This document shows, piece by piece, positions 1 through 8,773 of a stretch of 64,000 nt of DNA (position 1 is the first letter of the stretch; every line of letters starts with the position of its first letter). The stretch is from CAZCTC01 sp964501335. Lineage in GTDB: Bacteria > Chloroflexota > Anaerolineae > B4-G1 > SLSP01. The notes beneath the pieces were generated by a model. The model saw nothing but the letters and a program-made list of their open reading frames with translations. It did not search any database and had not been told where the DNA came from. Where the stretch lies: contig CAZCTC010000018.1 of NCBI GenBank assembly GCA_964501335.1, forward strand, positions 1 through 64,000. The letters are read 5' to 3'. The translations under genes and the position numbers were made by a program.

Positions 1-189
1 TACACCACCCACTACATGGAAGAAGCCCAGGAACTCTCCCATCGCATCGCCATCGTCGACCACGGACAACTCATCGCCCTGGGCACCCACGCAGAACTGC
101 TGCAACTCCTGCCCGCCGCGGAACGCGCCGACCGCACCCTGGAAACCGTCTTCCTCCACTTCACCGGCCGCGCTCTGCGAGACGCCTGA
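1..189 (+). CDS. ABC transporter ATP-binding protein, C-terminal end only
   Basis: This is the last 62 codons of an ABC-type ATPase; the start lies outside the window. The visible part begins YTTHYMEEAQELSHRIAI, the H-loop/switch region of the ABC-2 (drug or Na+ exporter, CcmA-like) ATPase class, followed by the usual GQLIALGTHAELL strand and a short tail. Two ABC-2 permeases follow on the same strand after a 41-nt gap, so the three genes most likely form one exporter operon. The substrate cannot be read from the sequence. Confidence 0.9.
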   Translation, partial: YTTHYMEEAQELSHRIAIVDHGQLIALGTHAELLQLLPAAERADRTLETVFLHFTGRALRDA

Positions 190-230
190 TAGAAAGACCA
201 AAAACATAAACCGAATTCAGGAGAAACACC

Positions 231-1475
231 ATGTTAACCATCGCCCTCAAAGATCTGCGGCGCACCTTCCGCAGTCCCTTTATGATCGCCTTTATCCTGG
301 TCCTGCCCCTGCTCCAGGCCGGCCTGCCCTACCTCGCCTTCAGCCACCTGCAAAACAATTTCGATCTGCCCCAAACCAGCCTCCAGATCGTCAACCTGGA
401 CCGCCCGGTCGCCCAGACGGAGGGCACCGCCGTCGGCTCCGTCCTGGTCGATTTTCTGAAAAGCGAAACCCTCTCCGACCTGCTGAAAGTCCAGACCGCA
501 GGCGATCCCGACGCAGCCCGCGCCGCCGTAATCGACCGCCGGGCCGAGGTGGCCCTGATCATCCCCGCAGACTTCTCTGCCGCCCTCTTCGACTCCAGCC
601 GCACCGTCACCCTGACGCTGATCCACGACCCGGCCCTGCAACTCGGTCCGGCCGTCGTCCAGCAGGCCGTCGAAAACGTCACCACCGGCTTTTCAGGCGC
701 CTTGATCGCCGCCGATGTGACCGAAGCCCGGCGCGGCCCCTTGGACGCCATCGATCGCCGCGAAGCCATGACCCGCTACGGCCTCTGGTCCAATCAATTG
801 GGCGAAAGCCTGGCCCGGGGAGACCATCCCGCCATCCGCCAACGTCGTCCGGCCGGATCGCCGCCGTCCAATCTCATGGCTTCCATGATCGGCCCCCTGT
901 TGCTGGGAATGATGGTCTTCTTCAGTTTTATGGTCGGCGCCCTGGGAGCGCAATCCCTCCTCAAAGAACGGGAAGCCGGCACGCTGGCCCGCCTGCTCAC
1001 CACGCCGATCACGCCCGGCGAAATCCTGGGAGGCAAAGTCCTGGCCCTGCTCCTCACCCTGACCGCTCAGGTCGCCCTGTTGGCCGTTCTGGGCAGCGCG
1101 CTCTTTCAGATCCGATGGGGAACAACACCGTCGCTCCTCCTGGCCGGTCTGGCTCTGGTCGTCGCCGCCGCCGGGCTGGGGCTGCTGATCATCAGCTTTC
1201 TCAAGCACTCACGCCAGGCCTTCTTGATTGCCGGAGGTGTCGTGCTGGTCACCAGCATTGCCGGCGGGACGATGAGCACCACCTTTGCCGATCTGCCGGC
1301 CGGCTTCAAACTGCTCACCCTGTTCACGCCGCAGGGCTGGGTGCTTCAAAGTTGGGAAGCCGCCATGCGCAACGCTCCTATCGGGCAGGTGCTCTTTCCC
1401 GCCGCCGTCGCCGTCCTGATCGGCATTGCATGCTTTGTCGTAGGGAATCACCGAATCAAGGGGATGGAAAGATAA
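231..1475 (+). CDS. ABC-2 type exporter permease
   Basis: A 414-residue membrane protein with the classical ABC-2 permease plan. One N-terminal transmembrane helix (about residues 17-37) is followed by a large extracytoplasmic domain of about 170 residues. A cluster of five hydrophobic segments follows from about residue 220 to the end. The motif KEREAGTLARLLTTPI (about 247-262) is the conserved cytoplasmic loop that contacts the ATPase in this family. The start ATG has GGAG upstream (cagGAGaaacacc). It is followed after 9 nt by a second, paralogous permease, so the exporter is probably a heterodimer. The family exports lipids, drugs or ions; the substrate here is unknown. Confidence 0.9.
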   Translation: MLTIALKDLRRTFRSPFMIAFILVLPLLQAGLPYLAFSHLQNNFDLPQTSLQIVNLDRPVAQTEGTAVGSVLVDFLKSETLSDLLKVQTAGDPDAARAAVIDRRAEVALIIPADFSAALFDSSRTVTLTLIHDPALQLGPAVVQQAVENVTTGFSGALIAADVTEARRGPLDAIDRREAMTRYGLWSNQLGESLARGDHPAIRQRRPAGSPPSNLMASMIGPLLLGMMVFFSFMVGALGAQSLLKEREAGTLARLLTTPITPGEILGGKVLALLLTLTAQVALLAVLGSALFQIRWGTTPSLLLAGLALVVAAAGLGLLIISFLKHSRQAFLIAGGVVLVTSIAGGTMSTTFADLPAGFKLLTLFTPQGWVLQSWEAAMRNAPIGQVLFPAAVAVLIGIACFVVGNHRIKGMER

Positions 1476-1484
1476 GGAGCCCTT

Positions 1485-2615
1485 ATGAAAATCCTGTTTA
1501 TCGCCCTGAAAGACCTGCGGCAGATCCTCGGCGATCGCAAATCCGCCGTTTTTCTGCTGCTCCTGCCGATCCTTTTCACCGCCGTCTTCGGCCTGCTCTT
1601 CAGCCAGAACGGAAAAGATGCCCGCCTGCCCATCGGTTGGATCAATCCCAACCCGACCAATCCGTTAAGCGCCCACCTGCGCACCTTGCTGGAGAGATCG
1701 ACAGCCGTCCGTCTGGTCGATCTGCCGACCGATGCCGCCGTCGATGAACAGATCCAGCAAAGTACCCTGGCCGCGGCCGTGATCCTGCCGGCCGACTTCG
1801 GCGAAACGGCCCCGCTCACCCTGATCGTCGATGAAACCACGCCCGCCGGTCAGACTGCGGCCCGGGCACTCTCCCTGGCCGCCACCCGGCTCTGGGGCGC
1901 CCTGGAGATCGCCCGGATCGCCGATCAAACCACGACGCCCGCTCCAGCCGCCGTCGATCGCGCCGTCGCCGCCTGGCAAGAGCCCCGCGTCGCCATTGAA
2001 ATCAACACCACCGGCGCCCCGCTCCGCGAAACCGGCTTTGCCCGCGCCTCGACCGGCATGCTCGTTCTCTTCGCCATCTTCGGCCTGACCCTGCCGGGCT
2101 CGTTGCTGTTGACCGAGCGGCAATCCGGCACCCTCTCCCGTCAGCTCACCACCCCCCTCCACCGCGCGGAAATCATCGCCGGCCACATTCTGGCCATCTT
2201 CCTCCTCAACAGCGCCCAGATCGCCCTGCTGGCCCTGCTCGGCCAGCTCGCCCTGGGCATCAACTACGGCCAATCCCTCCCGGCCACGCTGTTGATCATT
2301 GCCGCACTCGCCCTGTGGATCTCCAGCTTCGGGCTCTTTATCGGGTCCGTCTCCCGCAATGAAAACCAGGTCATCCTGATCACGATGGGCAGTCTGCTGA
2401 TTCTGGGGCTTATGGGAGGGGCCATCTTTCCGCTGGAACTGACCGGCCGAACCTTTGCGGCACTGGGGCATCTTTTGCCCACGGCCTGGGCCATCGAGGG
2501 GCTGCAAAACATCGTCCTGCGCGGCGCAGGAATCCAATCGGTCCTGCTGCCGGCCGGAATCCTGGGACTTTACGCTCTGGGATTCTTTGGACTGGGAGTC
2601 TGGAAATTTAATTAA
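1485..2615 (+). CDS. ABC-2 type exporter permease (second subunit)
   Basis: A 376-residue paralogue of the preceding gene with the same architecture: N-terminal helix (about 20-40), extracytoplasmic domain, then about five C-terminal helices from residue 185. The loop TERQSGTLSRQLTTPLHRAE is the ATPase-contacting signature. An AAGGAG box sits 6 nt before the ATG. It ends the operon; a hairpin of the TCAGAA family follows 18 nt after the stop codon. A heterodimeric permease with one shared ATPase is the simplest reading. Confidence 0.9.
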   Translation: MKILFIALKDLRQILGDRKSAVFLLLLPILFTAVFGLLFSQNGKDARLPIGWINPNPTNPLSAHLRTLLERSTAVRLVDLPTDAAVDEQIQQSTLAAAVILPADFGETAPLTLIVDETTPAGQTAARALSLAATRLWGALEIARIADQTTTPAPAAVDRAVAAWQEPRVAIEINTTGAPLRETGFARASTGMLVLFAIFGLTLPGSLLLTERQSGTLSRQLTTPLHRAEIIAGHILAIFLLNSAQIALLALLGQLALGINYGQSLPATLLIIAALALWISSFGLFIGSVSRNENQVILITMGSLLILGLMGGAIFPLELTGRTFAALGHLLPTAWAIEGLQNIVLRGAGIQSVLLPAGILGLYALGFFGLGVWKFN

Positions 2616-2633
2616 TTCAAGAGTTTTTTTGTT

Positions 2634-2671
2634 TATGTTTTCGTGCGCCTCAGAAGGCGCACGAAAACATA
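2634..2671 (+). repeat. TCAGAA-loop hairpin, copy A
   Basis: A perfect 16-bp inverted repeat (2634-2649 with 2656-2671) around the six-base loop TCAGAA. It is preceded by a T-rich stretch containing TTTTTTTGTTT and followed by GGCTTTT. The same loop and flanks recur at 20790 and 41551 with different, compensated stem bases. Here it stands at the end of the ABC operon and could also act as a terminator. Confidence 0.8.
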
Positions 2672-2710
2672 GGCTTTTCCAGAACTGCCTGGACGATCTG
2701 AGGGAAAAAA

Positions 2711-2748
2711 CATATTTTCGGCGGCTTTCTGAAGCCGCCGAAAATATG
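2711..2748 (-). terminator. TCAGAA-loop hairpin, copy D (terminator of the minus-strand gene)
   Basis: A 17-bp perfect stem with arms at 2711-2727 and 2732-2748. Read on the minus strand, the 16-bp stem closes a TCAGAA loop and is followed by TTTTTT, so it has the form of an intrinsic terminator for the gene ending at 2757. It is in opposite orientation to copy A, 40 nt away, between two convergent transcription units. Confidence 0.75.
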
Positions 2749-2756
2749 AATAAAAA

Positions 2757-5546
2757 TTACGGCTCCAGATAATACCTGTAAACAAAAGGTATCAGCATCC
2801 GGTAGATCCGGCTGAGGGTCCGCAAACGCAGGACCGCGGTATCGCTGCGGCTGTGAGCCCGAGTGATGATATCGTCAAACATGGTCACGGTACGCACGCT
2901 CCAGACCAGTTGAACCGAACCGCCGGGAGCCAGACTGGGAATCGTCGCCAGCTGAACATAGCCCTGGCCGTAATCCCCGCCCGTCGTCGAGGTCAGATGG
3001 GTCGAGGCCCAAACCAACTCAGTGTAAGCCGGCACACTACCGCTGATAACCAGATTGGTCTGAGAGAGGGCCGGGTCCATATTCGTCACCACAAATGTAT
3101 AGGTAATGAGATTCCCGCGCATGATGGAGATCAACTTCCCCTGGATCGGAGCATCCAGCAACTGCACCGTGATGCCGGCCGTGCGCGTAATCCCATTTCC
3201 CACAAAGGTCGCCGTAACCCAATCCGTGCCGGTCACCACGCCCGCCGTATAGAGCACATGAGCCGTGCCGTCGCCCTCCAGCGTAACCATCGGCGCCGGA
3301 TCGTTGCCCAGCTCCCAGGTCAGCGTACCGGTCACGCCAGCGAGACTGGCCCCATTGCCCAGCTGATCGGTCGCGGTGATGGTCAAAAGCGAGGTCGCCA
3401 CCCCATTGGCCAGCAAGGTTACAGGTTGCGCCCGAAGCGTCAGGTTACTCACGACCAGCCGCTGCACCACCACCGGCATATTTTGGGTCAGGCTGTTCAC
3501 ACTGCCCGTAGCAGTGACGATCACCGTATAGGGCCCGGGAGCCGAATAGGTGTGACTGATCGTAGCGCCGAAGGCGGTCTGCCCGTCGCCGAAATTCCAT
3601 TCATAGGTCAGCGGCGTGCCGGCGCTGACGGTCGCCGTGAAGAAAGCCGGCGCGGTGGCATAGACCGGGCTGGAACTGCTGACCGAGAGGCCGGACAACG
3701 GCAGATCGTTGATCGTCACCCCGCCGGTCAACACGCCGGCACAGCTGTTGTAAATCCCATTATCGAGATAAGTAGCCGTGACGGTATGCGTGCCCAACGT
3801 CAATCCGGAAAGAGTCGTCACCACCCGGCCGGAAGAAAGCGTCAAATTGCTTGCCGCCCCATCGATATACAGCTGCACGGTGCCGGTCGGCGTGCCGCTG
3901 GGCGAAGCCACCACGGTCGTCACAAACACTGATTGGCCGAAGGTGGCCGGATTCGGGGTTGCCGTTATCGTCAACGCCGTATTGCCCTTCAAATTCGTCA
4001 ACGTGAAAGTGAAAGGTCCGCCGACAGTCCCGGTAGCACTCGCCGTCACCGTATAAACGCCCGGGATACCATTCGCCGTGAGCGTACGGGAAATCACCCC
4101 GCCGATGATGGAGAACGTGTTGGTGATGGGCCTGGTACCGGCTCCGGTCAGCGGGCCCAGGAAGGTCACCGCGCCGCCGTCGACGGGGTCGCCGAAGGGA
4201 CTGGAGATGCTCAGCAGCATCGGCTGTGCAAAGGGCCGGTTGATGGGGGTCGATTGGCCCGAGCCGCCGGTGTAAGTAATATTGAAAGTGCGGGCTTCAT
4301 AGGCGCCCAGATCGCAGGTAGTTCCACGCGCTACCCCGCGTTGGTCGGTAGCCGGACAATTGGTGGTATCCAGATTGACGGCCGACGAGCCCGGCAGCAG
4401 CGGAAAAACCGGAGTCGAGCCGCCGTAATAGCCCAACGGCCCCAGTCGGGGATCCACATCCGTGATCATATTCGTGCCGCCGTTATAATAGCCGCCCTGC
4501 ACCACCGAATTGCTGATTGTGACGCCGGCGGCGAAATTGCTGTAGATCTCAGTGCCGCCGCTGTCGCCCCAAAGGATGCAGTGATAGATCTTGAAATAAT
4601 AGCCGGACGCGCTGCTGATCGCCCGTCCGGAATTGCCGCTGAAAGTGACATGAGTCAAGGTCGTCGTGCCATAGTTACCATCGACGGTATCGATTCCACC
4701 GCCCATCGGGGCGGAATTGCCGCTGAAGGTGACGTTGTTCAAATTGATCGGAGCATCGCCGGCGATCTCCATGCCGCCGCCCCACTCCGTCCCGACATTC
4801 CCTACAAAAGAGACCGTGTCCAGATTCAGAGAGACATAAACAACCTCCATTCCTCCACCGGTTCCACTGGCATTGTTGAGAATCAGGACATTGGTGATCG
4901 TCCCGCTGCCCCAATTAAATTCCAGGCCGCCGCCGCTGTCTGCCGCATAGTTGTCACGGATCACGGCATTGCGCATCGTAAAGCCGCTGACATTCTGGTT
5001 ATACAGACCGCCGCCCATCCCCGAATCAGAACCCGTAAGGTCGGCATAGCCGTGCATCACCGTCACGCCGTCGAGCGTGGCATTGTTGGCGCCCCGAACG
5101 ACATGGTAACTGTTCTCGCCGTAATTGGAGAAATTAGCACCGTCGTTGCCCAGCAGATCGCCGCTGAGGGCAACCCCATTCGTCGTCCAGTTGCGCTGCT
5201 CGCGCGCCGTTTCCGTCAGGGCAAAGCCGCCATAGATCGCCACGCCGGCCGGCAGCTGAAAGGTGGCAGTGCGGGCGATCCCCATCGTCGGGGTGTAGAG
5301 TCCCTTCGCCACCCAGATCTCATCCCCGCTGACCGTATTGGAGAGCGCCGTCTGCAAAGCACAGGGAGCACCCCAGGTAGAACCGCAGGGCCAGGTCGTC
5401 GTGCCGGTCACCGCCACCCGGATAACAGCGGCAGCCGGAGCCGCCTGAACCCTTGAAAGGCCAACGGACAAAAAAACCGTCAACAAGGCACCGGTTAAGA
5501 GAAGAAATACGAGGCTGAACATCCGCACAGAGCGTAATAACTTCAT
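2757..5546 (-). CDS. Secreted multi-domain surface protein (beta-helix, choice-of-anchor Q, Ig-like, PKD)
   Basis: A 929-residue secreted protein with an N-terminal signal peptide (KLLRS, then a hydrophobic stretch, cleavage near QAAPAA). Residues about 45-400 form a parallel beta-helix of Asn/Gly/Thr-rich repeats such as GGGLYNQNVSGFTMRNAVI. They end in the choice-of-anchor Q signature DQRGVARGTTCDLGAYEA (about 400-418). There follow an Ig-like Big_5-type domain (about 515-610), a PKD domain with WNFGDGQTAFGATISHTYS (about 640-690), an invasin-like Big_1-type domain (about 700-790) and a DUF11-like beta domain near the C-terminus. AAGGAA lies 6 nt before the ATG. A TATAAT (complement of 5609-5614) lies 63 nt upstream. 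No LPXTG or C-terminal anchor is evident. Likely a cell-surface adhesin or matrix protein; the ligand is unknown. Confidence 0.85.
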   Translation of the reverse strand: MKLLRSVRMFSLVFLLLTGALLTVFLSVGLSRVQAAPAAAVIRVAVTGTTTWPCGSTWGAPCALQTALSNTVSGDEIWVAKGLYTPTMGIARTATFQLPAGVAIYGGFALTETAREQRNWTTNGVALSGDLLGNDGANFSNYGENSYHVVRGANNATLDGVTVMHGYADLTGSDSGMGGGLYNQNVSGFTMRNAVIRDNYAADSGGGLEFNWGSGTITNVLILNNASGTGGGMEVVYVSLNLDTVSFVGNVGTEWGGGMEIAGDAPINLNNVTFSGNSAPMGGGIDTVDGNYGTTTLTHVTFSGNSGRAISSASGYYFKIYHCILWGDSGGTEIYSNFAAGVTISNSVVQGGYYNGGTNMITDVDPRLGPLGYYGGSTPVFPLLPGSSAVNLDTTNCPATDQRGVARGTTCDLGAYEARTFNITYTGGSGQSTPINRPFAQPMLLSISSPFGDPVDGGAVTFLGPLTGAGTRPITNTFSIIGGVISRTLTANGIPGVYTVTASATGTVGGPFTFTLTNLKGNTALTITATPNPATFGQSVFVTTVVASPSGTPTGTVQLYIDGAASNLTLSSGRVVTTLSGLTLGTHTVTATYLDNGIYNSCAGVLTGGVTINDLPLSGLSVSSSSPVYATAPAFFTATVSAGTPLTYEWNFGDGQTAFGATISHTYSAPGPYTVIVTATGSVNSLTQNMPVVVQRLVVSNLTLRAQPVTLLANGVATSLLTITATDQLGNGASLAGVTGTLTWELGNDPAPMVTLEGDGTAHVLYTAGVVTGTDWVTATFVGNGITRTAGITVQLLDAPIQGKLISIMRGNLITYTFVVTNMDPALSQTNLVISGSVPAYTELVWASTHLTSTTGGDYGQGYVQLATIPSLAPGGSVQLVWSVRTVTMFDDIITRAHSRSDTAVLRLRTLSRIYRMLIPFVYRYYLEP

Positions 5547-5746
5547 GGTCGATTCCTTAGGGCTTGATTTAAGCTGCCGCGCTGCAACGGCAACCCGGAC
5601 TACCCGTTATTATACTCACATAGTGTGACAGAACCGTTAAACAGGACTTTGCCGCCGCTCTTTATACCCCCTTTTACAAAAAGATCCATGGACAAAGCCT
5701 CTCTTCCTGAATATCGTTAATCATTAATACCTCGATATTCAAAGGA

Positions 5747-6556
5747 ATGAAAAAAACAATGTCCTCTCGAATAGAAAAACAGCCCCCCACCGAAGATGAA
5801 CGCTGGATAACATTACAAGAACTGGAAAGCTGGTTAGAAGGTCCGGTCATCATTCTGGGATTTGTCTGGCTGATTTTATTAATCATCGATTTAATCTGGG
5901 GACTTTCCCCTTTATTGGACGCCCTGGGATTGGGGATCTGGGCGGTTTTTCTGATCGACTTCATCATTCGATTAACCCTTGCACCCCAACGCTGGAAATA
6001 TCTACAGCGCAACTGGTTGACGGCCCTATCGCTGGCAGTCCCGGCCTTACGGGTCTTTCGGGCGGCGCGGCTGGTCCGCATCTTACAGGCAAATCGGGCC
6101 CTACAAGGGATACAATTGGTTCGGGTCGTCGGTTCTGTCAACCGTTCCATGAACGCCTTGAAAGCCGGCATGCGCCGGCGAGGGGTGGAATATGTAGGAG
6201 TCCTCACGATTCTGGTTATTCTGGCCGGGGCCGCCGGAATGTATTCCTTCGAACGAGAAACCGGAAGCGGGTTTTCCAGCTATGGCGAAGCCCTCTGGTG
6301 GACGGCCATGATGATGACGACCATGGGCGCCGACTATCAACCTCAAAGCATCGAAGGCCGGGTGCTGGCTTTATTGTTAGCCATCTATGCTTTTACTATT
6401 TTCGGATATGTAACGGCCGCCCTGGCCGCCTTCTTTATAGGACGGGAAACTCCTCCAACCCGGGATTCCCCCCCCGGGCCGACTCTGGAAGAATTAAAAC
6501 AGGAAATTGCAGCGCTACGTCAGGAAATTCATACCCGGAATAAATCCCAACCTTGA
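5747..6556 (+). CDS. Voltage-gated K+-channel-like ion transport protein
   Basis: A 269-residue ion-transport-domain protein. Helices S1-S3 lie at about residues 28-75. The S4-like segment at about 98-125 carries regularly spaced arginines (LRVFRAARLVRILQANRALQ). S5 is at about 150-170, a pore helix follows, and S6 is at about 205-230. A charged C-terminal coil (LEELKQEIAALRQEI) suggests tetramer assembly. The filter reads TTMGADY where K+ channels normally have TVGYGD, so ion selectivity is uncertain. AAAGGA directly abuts the ATG at 5747, so the ATG at 5759 (MSSRIEKQ) is an equally good start. The next two genes encode a Kef antiporter and a ClC transporter. Confidence 0.8.
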   Translation: MKKTMSSRIEKQPPTEDERWITLQELESWLEGPVIILGFVWLILLIIDLIWGLSPLLDALGLGIWAVFLIDFIIRLTLAPQRWKYLQRNWLTALSLAVPALRVFRAARLVRILQANRALQGIQLVRVVGSVNRSMNALKAGMRRRGVEYVGVLTILVILAGAAGMYSFERETGSGFSSYGEALWWTAMMMTTMGADYQPQSIEGRVLALLLAIYAFTIFGYVTAALAAFFIGRETPPTRDSPPGPTLEELKQEIAALRQEIHTRNKSQP

Positions 6557-6870
6557 TATTTTCAATTCTCGCCAAATGGGATTAAAATAAAACCCATAAG
6601 GTTATATCGGTCCTACGGACCGTCTGTTCCGACCTACGGTCGGATTATCCGTGGCAACTACTTTCTTCTGCCGTTTTCACGGCCCCCACAAACTTTCCCC
6701 ACGGATTTATTTTCTACGCCTGAGGAGGCTTATTTGATGACCTGCTTCCCCTTACCTCCTGCCCTGAAATCTCCCCCTATGAATACCTTTATCCTGACCA
6801 TACAGCCACAAAGATCCCCCACCTTACAGCGAAAATCCCGTCACGAAGTTACATTTTCAAGGAGACAACG
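6557..6870. other. 314-nt intergenic region with two related small palindromes
   Basis: No gene is seen. Two 15-nt palindromes share the core CCTACGG: 6608-6622 (cggtcctacggaccg) and 6629-6643 (ccgacctacggtcgg). They may be a tandem terminator for the channel gene or a protein-binding pair. An AAGGAG ribosome site for the next gene stands at its right end. Confidence 0.5.
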
Positions 6871-8748
6871 ATGCCCCAAACCATTTCCCCTCTTATTTCC
6901 CTCTTATTGATCACGACCCTGGCCGTCATCATCCCATTTATAGCCGCGCGTATCCGTCGCATTCGGATCCCCATTGTCGTGTTGGAAATTCTGACCGGGA
7001 TCATCATTGGACAAAGCGGTTTCAATCTGCCGGTCAACAACCCCACTCTGGAATTCCTGGCACAGTTTGGGTTTGCGTTCCTGATGTTCCTGGCTGGATT
7101 GGAAATTGACTTCAGCCTCTTGCTCCCCAAAACACAGTCTTCCCATTCCAAAATTCCCTGGCACCAAAACCTCACCGTGTTGGGCATCGCATCATTCGGG
7201 TTAACCTTATTATTGGCCGCTGCAGCCGGTCTGGGATTGACGGCGCTGGGATTGGCCCGCTCCGCGCCTCTGATGGGATTGATCCTGAGCACTACAGCTC
7301 TGGGCATCATTCTACCCGTACTGAAAGAACGCAATCTCCTGGCCACAGAATATGGTCAGGCCCTGCTGGTCGCCGCCCTGCTGGCCGACTTCATCACCCT
7401 GATTCTTATCAGCCTGGTCATTGCCGTCTACAAACACGGAGCCTCGCTGGATCTCTTGCTGATCCTGCTCCTGGGCTTCGTTTTTGCGGTGGCTATGCGT
7501 ATGGGCCGCATGTTGGATCGTTGGGGCGGTTTACCCAAAGTCTTGAACAGTCTGGCTCCCGTAGCCCAGGCTCCAGTCCGTTTCTCGCTGGCTTTTTTGG
7601 TTGGTTGGCAAATCCTGGCCCAGGCCCTGGGCCTGGAAATCATTCTGGGCGCCTTTTTGGGAGGCGCCTTGATCAGCCTGTTAACCCGCCACACGGAAGA
7701 AATCTTGCGAGAAAAGCTGGATGCTATGGGCTACGGCTTCTTCATCCCAATCTTCTTCATCTCTGTCGGAATGCGGTTCAATCTCCGGGCCTTGCTGGAA
7801 TCGCCCACCGCCCTGACGCTGGTCCCTTTATTGATCCTCCTGGCTTACGTTGTAAAAATAGTGCCGGCCCTGATCTACCGGCTGCGTTTTTCCTGGCGTG
7901 AAACCCTGGCCGCCGGATTTCTGCTTTCTTCACGGCTCTCTCTGATCATCGCCGCCTCGGCCATTGCCCTGGAATTCGATTTGATCAACCCCGCAACCAA
8001 TACGGCCATTATCCTGGTCGCCATTGTCACCTGCACTTTTTCCCCCTTGCTTTTCAATCGCTGGTTGCCGCCCGTTACCCCCCCTAAACGCGAGGGAATC
8101 ATCATCTGGAGCAACAGCGACTTAGGGTCTCTCTTAACCCAACGGCTACGCCAGCGCGGTCAATCTCAAATGATACTGATCAACCAATATAATTTTTCTC
8201 CATCCGATCCTCTCCAACCCGATGCAATCGAACGCCTTACCATACAATTCCTGGATCAAATGGATGCTTCCCGTACCGCCACCCTGATTGCTGCCGACAG
8301 CGATGAAGAGATCAACCTTCAGGTAGCCCGAACCGCCAAAAGTCGTTACGGCATTCCCAACGTCATTGCAGTCGTCAATTCTTCTCACTATCTACCTCTG
8401 TTACAGACCCTGGGAATTCGCCCGGTCCAACCATCTATTTCCATGTTAGTTGCTCTGGAAGGCGCCATACAATTTCCCGCCGCCTTCGATTTGATCAGCC
8501 AATTGGAAGGTGTAGGCATCACGGAGGGAGTACTCTCCAATCCCCAACTGGTCCAACAGGCCTTAAAAAATTTACAATGGCCCGGCGGTGTGCTCGTCAT
8601 GGGCGTTCGCCGGGGTCAGGAAACCATCATTCCTCACGGCAATACGGTATTAAACCGGGGTGACATCGTTATGTTGATCGGACCTGAGGAAGCCCTTACT
8701 CAAGCCCGAATCCGGCTGGAAACTGAAAACCCCAATTCCAGAGCTTAA
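6871..8748 (+). CDS. Kef-type (CPA2) monovalent cation:proton antiporter with RCK domains
   Basis: A 625-residue protein. Residues 1-400 form a CPA2 Na+/H+ exchanger domain with about 12 hydrophobic helices, including VVLEILTGIIIGQSGF and the LMFLAGLEIDFSLL segment typical of KefB/KefC. Residues about 410-530 are an RCK_N/TrkA_N-like domain that begins GIIIWSNSDLGSLLTQRLR; the Rossmann glycine motif is degenerate (S-N-S-D-L-G). Residues 545-620 are an RCK_C (TrkA_C) domain ending HGNTVLNRGDIVMLIG. It exports K+ or Na+ in exchange for H+ across the membrane. AAGGAG lies 7 nt upstream of the ATG. The ClC gene starts 25 nt downstream, so the two are likely co-transcribed. Confidence 0.9.
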   Translation: MPQTISPLISLLLITTLAVIIPFIAARIRRIRIPIVVLEILTGIIIGQSGFNLPVNNPTLEFLAQFGFAFLMFLAGLEIDFSLLLPKTQSSHSKIPWHQNLTVLGIASFGLTLLLAAAAGLGLTALGLARSAPLMGLILSTTALGIILPVLKERNLLATEYGQALLVAALLADFITLILISLVIAVYKHGASLDLLLILLLGFVFAVAMRMGRMLDRWGGLPKVLNSLAPVAQAPVRFSLAFLVGWQILAQALGLEIILGAFLGGALISLLTRHTEEILREKLDAMGYGFFIPIFFISVGMRFNLRALLESPTALTLVPLLILLAYVVKIVPALIYRLRFSWRETLAAGFLLSSRLSLIIAASAIALEFDLINPATNTAIILVAIVTCTFSPLLFNRWLPPVTPPKREGIIIWSNSDLGSLLTQRLRQRGQSQMILINQYNFSPSDPLQPDAIERLTIQFLDQMDASRTATLIAADSDEEINLQVARTAKSRYGIPNVIAVVNSSHYLPLLQTLGIRPVQPSISMLVALEGAIQFPAAFDLISQLEGVGITEGVLSNPQLVQQALKNLQWPGGVLVMGVRRGQETIIPHGNTVLNRGDIVMLIGPEEALTQARIRLETENPNSRA

Positions 8749-8773
8749 GCGTACTTTTCTAAGGAGGATTATC

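Noticed and set aside
3933..5456. 507-codon plus-strand ORF opposite the secreted protein gene
   Set aside because: It is a shadow of the minus-strand gene: it lacks a ribosome site and any family likeness, while the minus strand shows a signal peptide and clear domains.
6608..6643. Fluoride or c-di-AMP riboswitch before the Kef/ClC genes
   Set aside because: The two small CCTACGG palindromes do not match either riboswitch's conserved core.
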